Below are positions 56,195 through 64,000 of a DNA stretch of 64,000 nucleotides, piece after piece. Each line of letters opens with the position of its first letter. Position 1 is the stretch's first letter. Source of the stretch: Hymenoscyphus infarciens (lineage: Eukaryota; Ascomycota; Leotiomycetes; Helotiales; Helotiaceae). The notes under the pieces are model-generated. The model worked only from the letters and a program-made list of their open reading frames with translations. It was not told the DNA's origin and ran no database searches. The DNA is taken from the NCBI GenBank assembly GCA_001414345.1, contig LLCB01000030.1, forward strand, positions 243,308 to 307,307, read 5' to 3'. Made by a program: the position numbers and the translations under genes.

Positions 56195-58233
56195 GGTTGA
56201 CTTGTCTTGATCAAATTGATTGAGGTGGAGGATTATCAGAAGTCGTTTCATTATTTGTCCCAGAAGAAGTGGTTCAGATTGTATGACAGACAACCCAGTA
56301 GGGTTCAAATGGGCCTCATGAATATGGAATTTTGGAATTAAGAAAGAGCCGTGTCCGGGGAACCCTCTCATTCTTGTACAGATAGACCAACGACCCAATT
56401 TCTCATGCTGGGCAAGATAAAAATATACAACCCCTCTGGTGCAAGTATACCCTACTCCCTCATAACTAGGTCCTGACCTGCCAATGCCCTTTCTTTCAAG
56501 GGGAGAATCGCCCTGAATGCCTGCCTGCCTCACAGAAGTATTCTCGAAATACCTGAAATACCGCAATCTCTCCATGCAGCAGCGTTCAGCTGATATGTGT
56601 CCCATCGCAAGGCGCCAATCAATAACGGGGAACGTGTAACCCCTCACACGAATTCCCTCCCTTCTTCATCATGGTTCGCCTCGATTTTCCTCCTCTCTGG
56701 CTGAGAACAGACCTTTCTTTCCCGCTTCTTTCTTGGTGTTCTATAGAAGTTCCATGCAGGATGCTAGCGCTTGGGTGAGGGATTTTACCTCCATTGGTTG
56801 AGAGGGGGGGAACTGTCACTTAGTCAGATCCTATCGGAGAATTTACAATAAGCCTCTTGGTTTTGTGGCGGAATTTTGGGGGTCGTGAGTGGTTGGGGCG
56901 AAGAGAAGAGGGCGAAGCTAGCGTCACATTTCCTTCTAGAAGGATAATGGAAGGATTTTGGAAGGCAGGGGTGTGATGCGTTACGCCGGTGAGAGGGTGC
57001 AGATAAGCACGATAGTCGATAGTCGAATGGAGGTTGTCGATGTGAGGCCGGACGCGACGGAAGCGATCCGGTGGGAAAAAAGGGGGGCGCGTTATTCGTT
57101 GGAGAGGGCACGTGGAGGATGATCTTGAGTATGGAAGCTTACGCAGTCCTTCTGGAAGCTTTTTTAGCGAAGGCACCCCCAGTCCGCCTGAACCTTGCAG
57201 CGAGGCAGAATGATGGAATTGCTTGCATTGGACTTCCCCCACAACCCTCTTGTTCCTTTATCTCTGGTTTACAGACGTTGATCTGGCGGTGTGACGGGAG
57301 TGAGAGATCAGGTGGCAGTTAACGACCTCTCTTGTTTGGGAAAAATGAAGCTGTCGGATTGTCTGTTGCGCCGTTTTTTGGTTTCTTGTTTAATTTGTTT
57401 CTAAAATAGGGTTGCCTGGCTGGTTTGACTTCGGATGTTCATCCGATTCAGGACTCCAGGACTCGAGCTGGACGTTTCGTGTACCCCAATGTCTCATCTT
57501 GTTTTCTCGATTCTCACCGGTATTCCGGATTTGCATTTCTTTTTCCCTCGTCAACCACGGCTCTAGCTGCCGAAAAGACACCACTTTCAGCCCAGAAGAC
57601 GGGATCTTTTGCTTCTGGAAATATATGAGACCGGAAAAAGGTACGAGCCCAATGTGCTGTCACTCATCTTGCATGCAGTGTTATCTGACAGGTTGGGTTT
57701 TGTATTTTGCGATTCTTGATATGCGGTCCGCTCTGATGTGGAAATTTGACATTTGATTAACGAATGGGGCTTTGGGGATCGCGTTATCTTTGAGGATCTG
57801 CGGTTCCTAGCGGTTGGTGGGGTGAAGGTTTGTTTGGTTGGGTTTTTCGAGTCTCGCTACGAGTGTTGTATGCTGTTTCTGATTTTGGGGAGCTGAAGGT
57901 TTTTGAAATCATGGGGTTTTGGAATGGTTATTTTTGGTCTTGCATTGCGCCACATCTTGAAATCCGGAGACGGCCTCCATGATTCGGGCTTGCTTATTAG
58001 TGATGGGATTGGGCTGTCTCCTCGCTTGATATCAATGACGTTGTCCGTGGCTGGAAAAGAAGAAAACGTCTGATCCCACCTTGGTGGACGTAACCCTGTT
58101 GTGTCTGTTTCTATGCATATTCCAGATCGAAATTGCCCTCCGTCTCTATGATCTATCATGCCCAAATATTCATCTGCGCAAAGACCCCTCAGAGCTCCAG
58201 CTCCGAACTCCAGCTCGGGACACATAACCACAT
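56195..58233. other. 2-kb intergenic region
   Basis: Several minus-strand ORFs of 87-163 codons (56156-56647, 56820-57242, 57857-58231) have biased composition but no family motif. The last begins right after the hydratase stop codon and probably covers its 3' UTR. I do not annotate them as genes. Confidence 0.4.
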
Positions 58234-59298
58234 CTAAAGCTTACTTGGTTTCCAAACCGGCTTCTCCTTCCTCACAAAAGCCTCCACCCCAATCCTGACA
58301 TTCACCCCCTCAAATATTCCTTGATCATACCTATCACCCACCCTCTTGGTAGCACTCTCCACATTAGCCGTCTCCCACGCCTCCCGCAATCCAGCTCTCG
58401 TCACAATAACCGCATCCGGACTTTGTGCAGCAACTTTGTTTGCCAATGTTAGAACCTCACTCATCAGAGATTCTGGAGACTCGGAAATCTTGTTGATGAG
58501 ATGGAAGGAGAGGGCTTCTGAGGCTGTCAAGCGACGGCCAGTTAAGGCGATTTCTGAGGCGAGTGGCATGCCGATTGTGTGGACTAAACGAGGAAGCCCC
58601 CCGGCTGCGGCGTAGAGGCCTACATTTACTTCGGGGAGCCCGAAGGAGGACATTGGGGAAGCCATTATCATGTCACTGAAAGTCTATTAATTCTTGTCCC
58701 TTAATTTCTCCAATTCAGCTTGTTCCAACCAACACGTGACAGACCCTCTTCTTCGTCCTACCTAGGTAAAATCAATATCTGAAAAGATACGTAGTGCTTA
58801 CCAATTCAAAACAATCTCAGTTCCCCCTCCCAATGCAAGTCCATTCACAGCCGCAAGAATGGGTTTCTTCCCTACTCTTCTACTGATTCCACAAAACCCG
58901 CTCGGTGGATGACGACGCATTTGAACCGGAGGGGGTGCAGCCTTGAAGCTTGCTACTTCTACCAAATCCTGTCCTGCGCAAAAAGCTTTGGTTCCTGCGC
59001 CGGTGATTATGCATACTAAGAGGCTTGCTTCGTTGTCGTACCATGTGAGTATGGTTTGTGCTTCCCACTTGAGAGGTGTTAGTGATTAGGTAGGTGTTTG
59101 AGGAGATAGTTGGGGAGGAAATGTATTTTGATACCTGGTCTGGTTTTGGTCAGGAAAGAATAAGCTTACATGTGCAGCAAAAGGTATCGAATTCATTTGT
59201 TCTGGACGGTTTATGGTCATCAAGAGGACACCCGGTGAGGGGTATGAGAGGAGGAAGGTAGGGTGAGGCGGAGGTTTGGTCTTCAAATCTGACGCCAT
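58234..59298 (-). CDS. peroxisomal enoyl-CoA hydratase/isomerase (intact paralogue)
   Basis: Predicted exons (minus) 59170..59298, 58802..59067, 58234..58675 give 278 aa. The introns are 102 and 126 nt. Crotonase motifs: GVLLMTINRPEQMNSIPFAA, VCIITGAGTKAFCAGQDLVE (first oxyanion loop), RRVGKKPILAAVNGLALGGG (second oxyanion Gly), CDMIMASPMSSFGLPEVNVG, with Glu in the LPEV segment a candidate catalytic residue, as in family members. The C-terminus WKPSKL is a PTS1 peroxisomal signal. It is clearly related to the gene at 37.3-38.3 kb (shared AGLREAWE/QGIREAWE, ATKRVGDRYDQG/ATKNVYDRYAEG, PVWKxSKL). The likely role is hydration of trans-enoyl-CoA in peroxisomal fatty-acid breakdown, but crotonases vary widely in substrate. 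Confidence 0.9.
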
Positions 59299-59995
59299 TA
59301 TTTGTTTATTTCTCTGTCTAGTTCTCAGAGGAGTGAGGTATGGATGGATGAGGGGAATTGTTTTGATGAATTGTTGGGAGGATGTTGCGCTTATGTTTTC
59401 CTCTAGTACGTGAACTGTTCAGGGGTTCTTCGGTTACCCCCGCACTATTTCAGACCGAGGCCCATATCAAGCTACACGCGCTTTATCATGCTAAACCAAA
59501 CCACATCAATCATACCTGTATCAATTGTTAGCTTGACTCCAACTGGTTCCTGGTGAGGAAAGTACTAGTAAAGTGATTAGTCTCAGTAAAAAAAGAATCT
59601 CTATGAGACGACAGCTTCAAGCTACTGGAACTCATGAGGGCATAGCTATAAAGGTCGGGTATTTCTTTACTTACTTATGTGGAATCGATTGGATTGGAAC
59701 TAGGGGAACTGGCCCCTGCTACACGACATGCTCCTTCAGAGAATCAATAAAACACCGGACCTCCAGTCAACTATATTATTTGTGACGCAAGGAAGGAGCG
59801 ATAAAAAATTCTGGGGTTGACATGAAAAGAAGCCAGCGGTAGGACCTTGGCAGCTTACTCGTCTTTGGTGGTCGGGTGAAATGTGGGTGAACTCTTTAGG
59901 GCCTTGGCGCTTTCCTGCCTCTTCTTCACTTCCTCAAATCGACAGAGGAGCTTCAACAACATCTCGGCCGCAGCTTTCGCTGCTGTCTCAGCATC
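59299..59995. other. intergenic, divergent promoters
   Basis: Contains the 5' flanks of the hydratase (minus) and the HEI10-like gene (plus). Short ORFs only. The right end overlaps a minus-strand ORF discussed as a finding. Confidence 0.4.
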
Positions 59996-61434
59996 ATGGA
60001 CTTTACCCTGAGATGTAATATCCTGAAATGCAGAAAGGAGCTCAGTGGCCATGCCGTTGTGACGACTTGCAGGTATGTCATCTCTCCATTACCTTTCGAC
60101 TTATTCTCACCTGCCCTACTCCTAGCTAACCTGTCGACAGCCACGTCTTCTGCATCGACTGCTCAAATGCTTGCCAGCTCAACGGCGCACGCGATGGCCA
60201 GTTTTGCACATGCCCAGCATGCGATGGCCAGCTCAGAAATCCCGATGATGTCGTCGTCACAAACCTCAATCCAACCGAAGACTACAAAACAAGCGTTCTG
60301 AGCGGATTGAGCCCCAATATCATAATGGAGTGTGCGGGCAGAGCGTTGAGTTGGTGGGCTTATCAAGCTACTCAAGAGATGTCTGTAAACGCCTAGCATC
60401 TGTAGTCACTTTATTGACCTGGTGTTAGCACTTATCAAGACTTTCTGGTGAAGAATCTTGGGGAGAAATATTCTACGTTGAACCTCCAGATGGACAAGAT
60501 CATTCACAACGCCAACTCGGAGATCTCGAGTTTGCGCACCCAAATGTCGAGTAGGTGAACGCTGCAACAAGTGTTGTTCCGTCTGCTGATTTCTCTAGAC
60601 CTCCAGATTGAAAAGGATTCTCTGAGAAACAAGAACGAGGAGCTCAGCCATGCTTTCCGCGAAAAGGCTCGTAAGCACCTTCAAACCCAAGAGATGTTCG
60701 ACAAAATGAAGCGTCGCTCAATGCTGGGACATGTCCAAAATGCAGCTTCTGATGCTGTTGAGCATACGATTCAAGCATCGGTAGCGGCAAATCGATATGT
60801 TGACAATGTAAACCAACCCCAACGTCCACCTCCTCCACCTCTATTTTCCGGTCAGCAGCCATCCAACTCGCAGAACCAAGGCTTTGGTAATCCGCCAAAT
60901 CTCGCGCCTCAAAACATGGGGAATTGGAATGGATATGATGGTCAGGAACGGAGGCCTAGTCAAGGTTTGTGCTACCCGCAGTTTTCGTCGCATCTTACTA
61001 ATATTTACAAGGTAATAACTCTATTCCACCCGTCTCAACTCATCGACAACCACTTGGAAACAACAATCCTCAAGCCATGCCACACAGCGGAAATTACCGA
61101 GCGAATAGTGTTGCCGGTACGCCCATGGTTCATTCAGCTCGACGGCCATTAGCAAACATCAACCCTAACAATGCTGGTGGATCTGCGTTTGCTGGATATG
61201 GTATGAGTGCTGGTCTGAAAGTTAGTAACGGGGCAAGCACATCTCCAAATATGGGAGGTAGACCTCAAATCAGATCGAGAGGTCTGTCAAAAGCTCTGTC
61301 AACCTCTTATTCTATGCTGATTCCTGCCAGTTGCCCAACGTTCAGTGTCTGGCATGCCTGTGGGTCTTGATTCGGCCTATGCGAGTACGCCTCAAAATCC
61401 AAACGTGTTCAATCGAGGCGCTGGATTCTATTAA
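59996..61434 (+). CDS. HEI10: HEI10/CCNB1IP1-like RING protein
   Basis: Six predicted exons (59996..60072, 60141..60380, 60429..60550, 60599..60964, 61012..61281, 61331..61434) give 392 aa. The RING finger spans residues 7-53, C-x4-C...C-x-H-x2-C-x2-C...C-x2-C, rebuilt across intron 1 (TTCSHVFCIDC). Next comes the family-specific helix (SWWAYQATQEI, TYQDFLVKNLGEKYSTLNLQ), then a coiled coil (KIIHNANSEISSLRTQM, IEKDSLRNKNEELSHAF, MFDKMKRRSMLG). A Pro/Asn/Gln-rich disordered tail ends NRGAGFY. HEI10-class E3 (SUMO/ubiquitin) ligases mark meiotic crossover sites, so a nuclear meiotic role is expected. Donor GTCTGT is used for introns 2 and 5 and GTTTGT for intron 4, all weak, which could permit intron retention outside meiosis. 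Confidence 0.88.
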
Positions 61435-62021
61435 TTTCGTGGAACTCGATCATGTCAATTACAATTGCTATACCAAACTAACACTGATGTAACTAACAAT
61501 TGCTTTGTATAGATGCCTACTTTTGATGGATTTAGCGAACTAGCGTTGAAAGAAATAGCTAAATATAAAGCGTTGCCTAATAAAAGAAAATTTAACCCCA
61601 CGTACAATAACATTGTCCAATTCTCTATTCCTCGCCATTATTGAAATGCCCATCAAAATATTAAAAGTGTTTTATTTCGTTTCTTGAACTGAATTGATTT
61701 GTCTTAATCGCCTCTATGTTTTTACTTGAACAAAGAATAACTTCATTTCCTTCAAAGGTTAGTTTGTAGGAATTATACTTTATCATTGTTTTTACAAGAT
61801 ATACAGATAAACAGTCTGTTTTTCTAATTAATTGAACCTATTGTTTTTTATCTAAACAGCCTCTTAGTGTGTCTATATCTCTCCTAGTTTCCCCCTTCAA
61901 TCTTCCTTTCTATCCTTCACTACGACAATACAAATTTTACCAACTACCCCCAAGCGCAACCCAACCAGTGAACCACCAACCATCAGAAACATACCACAGC
62001 AAGCGAACCATTACAAGAACT
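61435..62021. other. AT-rich intergenic region
   Basis: Holds the 3' flank of HEI10 and the promoter/leader of the next gene. An open frame without ATG runs from 61869 into that gene. It is notably T-rich around 61680-61860. No other structure was found. Confidence 0.4.
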
Positions 62022-62702
62022 ATGGCCTCAAATCTCCAATGTATGCTTTCTATAAGAAATACTATTAGAAGAACATTTTCCCGTAGGGTTGTACAACTTC
62101 ACCCTCCGAAGGGAGAGCCTTTGGATGTTGAACTTTATGGAATCAAAGAGATGAATGGAACGAGTGCCATGTTCAATTACGATGAAATTTATTCTGCGAA
62201 AGGAACACTTAAGGTTCGTAATGGGTTTTCTTTTAGGGGAGGAGGAGAAGAAGAAGAAGAAGAAGAAGATATTGAAGAACCTCCTTCAGGACCACCTTCA
62301 GTTCCCCCAGTCAACCCTCTAACATGGGAAACAGGATGGGAGGTAAGAGGTCCTGAGCCTCAAACTAATACTAATCCTTCTTGCCAAAATCAGCTTGGCA
62401 TGAATTCCTCGCATCCATCTCAACCTCAAAGTCCCCGCATTATGCCGGAGTCTCTTGCAGAATTACCTGCTCAAGAATTGAGGCTTCGTCGTTCAGATTC
62501 TCAGCTATCAATGAGTTCTCGGTCTCGGAGGCGTATACAAGAGAAAGTCGAGGAAGCGGTTGCGATTGCGATGCGAAGGGGTTATGGAGAGGGGGGTGTG
62601 AAAGATTGGAACTCTGAGGAGGAGTATGAGAAGGATGATGACAAAGAGGTGATTGAAAGCACGTTGTACTGGGATATTGGTTTAGGTGATGGTGGTATGT
62701 GA
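62022..62702 (+). CDS. hypothetical acidic protein, 226 aa
   Basis: The first ATG in the frame is at 62022 (MASNLQCMLSIRNTIRRTFS). The N-terminal 25 residues are basic, then QLHPPKGEPLDVELYGIKEM and a glycine/glutamate run (RGGGEEEEEEEDIEEPPSG) followed by a Pro/Asn/Ser-rich middle part. The C-terminal third has an Arg/Ser patch (SMSSRSRRRIQEKVEEAVAI), then an acidic segment ending LYWDIGLGDGGM. I do not recognise a domain. The basic start could target mitochondria or be part of a missing exon. It lies 109 bp upstream of a TIR element. Uninterrupted length and composition make a real gene likely but not certain. Confidence 0.5.
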   Translation: MASNLQCMLSIRNTIRRTFSRRVVQLHPPKGEPLDVELYGIKEMNGTSAMFNYDEIYSAKGTLKVRNGFSFRGGGEEEEEEEDIEEPPSGPPSVPPVNPLTWETGWEVRGPEPQTNTNPSCQNQLGMNSSHPSQPQSPRIMPESLAELPAQELRLRRSDSQLSMSSRSRRRIQEKVEEAVAIAMRRGYGEGGVKDWNSEEEYEKDDDKEVIESTLYWDIGLGDGGM

Positions 62703-62810
62703 GTGTGTTTGCGAGGGATGAGAGAGGAGTATGTGGTGTGAGAACGATGTAAGTGAAAGCTGGCTGGTGTTTGGAGCTGTTGTAACCCCCCCTATTAATT
62801 TAATCTTTAA

Positions 62811-63473
62811 CGGTAATTAACACAAATGCTACTTTTTTAATTATTAAAGACAGAAATGCTACCTAATTAAGTTATTTCTGACAGAAATGCTACTCTTATG
62901 CTATTTATTTATTTAGTAGTGATTTTACTACTAAAATAATGAATTAGGAATAGTGGCATTTGTGTATAAAACAGGTGGCATTTCTGTTAGTAGAAGTATT
63001 TTGAGAATTTCTATATTTATATAGACTAATATACTAAAAAATCATTGAATTAAATAAATCTACCTACTTCCTACTTCGTAAGCCATATCTGGAGGTTAGT
63101 GGTTAAGGCTTAACCTCACTACTTTTACTACTTTTATCGCCTAAATCAACGACTTTTAGGACTTTTAGAGTTAGATTAAGAGACTAAGCATCTTAAACCT
63201 TAAGTCTATGATAATTACCTTGAACAGCACCATCGGTGAATAGTGACTAATAGATATGCTACTATTTTACTGACATAACTGCTACTATTTTATTCCTAAT
63301 AGAAATGCTACTATTTTACTTATATTAAATAAATGACGAATATACTAAAAACCGTACTAGGAGCGCAGAAGATAAATGAATGGCATGAGAGTAGCATTTC
63401 TGTTAGAAATAAATTAATTAGGCAGCATTTCTGTCTTTAATAATTAAAAAAGTGGCATTTGTGTTAATGACCG
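62811..63473. mobile_element. 663-bp TIR element with 12-bp target duplication
   Basis: The terminal inverted repeats (62811-62896 and 63388-63473) are 86 bases long with five differences and fade over another 15-20 bases. The ends start CGGTAATTAACACAAATGCT (left) and, inverted, CGGTCATTAACACAAATGCC (right). TTTAATCTTTAA flanks both sides perfectly (62799-62810 and 63474-63485). A 9-12-bp duplication with long TIRs points to a MULE-type non-autonomous element. At least ten copies of a GCATTTCTGT/ACAGAAATGC-like motif occur in both orientations inside. There is no transposase ORF. Confidence 0.75.
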
Positions 63474-63485
63474 TTTAATCTTTAA

Positions 63486-64000
63486 GTTTTCCGATGTGAA
63501 TAACTTGTTCGCCTATGGAATTGCGAGAGAGTGGATGTCTTTTTGGTCCAAGGGTCTTTGCCTGAATGACTTTATTCAATATTATTTTCCTAGAACATTT
63601 GAATCAATTGTAAGCATAGATTGTTTTTTGGACAAAATAAATGGCACTATTACTTTGCTCTACTAACGCATATAACTCGACGCAAAAACTTCTAACATAT
63701 TTCAGAAGCACAGATTGACTTCTTGCGCGTCGACTCTTATTTCCGTTGTATTTCTACAGCTGGTTGTTGTTAAGTTATTACGTTGCGATTTTATAATGTA
63801 TTTCCCGATCAGTGTGGTCGATAGTATTATCGTGATAAAATACTGCAGTATTTTAGATTAATATATTATCATAATATCCCAGTAGTACGTATCCAAATAC
63901 GCTATAATACGATCGTAATATCGTGATATCATACGGTATATCTTTTAATGACTCGTAAGCGCTAAAACCCACTTTTTCTCAAAATGAGGCTATTCACACT
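63486..64000. repeat. AT-rich end with dispersed repeat copy 2
   Basis: Between about 63665 and 63805 it repeats ATAACTCGACGCAAA and TTAAGTTATTACGTTGCG, seen earlier at 50.5-50.66 kb in the same order. The final 200 bases are rich in ATATC/CGTGATA sequence but keep CA and TG dinucleotides, so RIP is not as extreme as at the left end. No gene is visible. Confidence 0.45.

Noticed and set aside
57857..58225. Minus-strand ORF of about 122 codons (MCPELEFGAGALRG...) directly after the SKL hydratase stop
   Set aside because: No recognisable domain, lies in the expected 3' UTR of the hydratase, and has no independent promoter space.
63110..63140. tRNA-like text (GGTTAGTGGTTAAGGC) inside the TIR element
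   Set aside because: No B box or foldable acceptor stem nearby.
1..64000. CRISPR array, rRNA, prokaryotic operon or biosynthetic gene cluster
   Set aside because: No spaced direct-repeat array or rRNA seen; genes have spliceosomal introns; no PKS/NRPS backbone gene is present, only a short adenylation-like fragment.

Overview
The window looks like nuclear DNA of a filamentous ascomycete (Pezizomycotina). The genes fit Leotiomycetes/Helotiales best, but no rRNA or marker gene fixes the genus. The evidence is short spliceosomal introns (about 46-200 nt) with GTRNGY-type donors, CTAAC/CTGAC-like branch sites and YAG acceptors, typical fungal families (DUF3176, 2EXR, rhodopsin-fold SAT4-like, Zn2Cys6, GH6, S1/P1 nuclease, LysM), and an AT-rich block with an extreme RIP signature. 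Exon models were spliced by hand; each intact model keeps one reading frame across every junction, but none has been checked against RNA or databases.

Layout. 1-2040 is a RIP-burned AT-rich block. 3.2-12.1 kb is an accessory-like zone: an intact DUF3176 membrane protein and an NADP-dependent SDR, among several decayed genes (a C2H2-like zinc-finger gene, a 2EXR gene, a Cys-rich/coiled-coil gene, a two-TM fragment). 12.8-22.9 kb carries transport and membrane functions: a rhodopsin-fold protein, an APC amino-acid permease, an MFS transporter, an intact 2EXR protein and a secreted M24 (creatinase/aminopeptidase P) peptidase. 23.0-24.6 kb is repeat-rich, with a 238-bp MITE, another inverted repeat and a 22-24-bp tandem array. 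25-36 kb holds a triple-LysM/transglycosylase-like protein, a secreted S1/P1 nuclease with a 12-nt microexon, a divergent pair of His-rich proteins sharing one domain, and a GH6 glucanase. 37.3-38.3 kb is a peroxisomal (SKL) enoyl-CoA hydratase with one frameshift; an intact SKL paralogue sits at 58.2-59.3 kb. 38.3-44.2 kb is gene-poor and leads into a Zn2Cys6 regulator. 46.7-51.6 kb is gene-poor. 51.6-55.2 kb is a divergent housekeeping pair: NEDD8-E1 regulatory subunit (ULA1) and ribose-5-phosphate isomerase (RKI1). 55.7-62.7 kb has a small gene whose intron contains an adenylation-domain-like fragment, the second hydratase, a HEI10-type meiotic RING protein and an acidic hypothetical protein. 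62.8-63.5 kb is a 663-bp TIR element with a 12-bp target-site duplication and many copies of a GCATTTCTGT-like motif.

The genes do not form one obvious pathway or biosynthetic cluster. The window mixes core genes (ULA1, RKI1, HEI10, SDR, hydratases) with secreted enzymes for nutrient acquisition (GH6, S1/P1, M24, LysM) and transporters. The most novel signals are the iterated TIR element at the right end, the divergent His-rich pair, the alternative terminal exons of the SDR, the adenylation-domain fragment inside an intron, and the band of decaying genes beside the RIP block.
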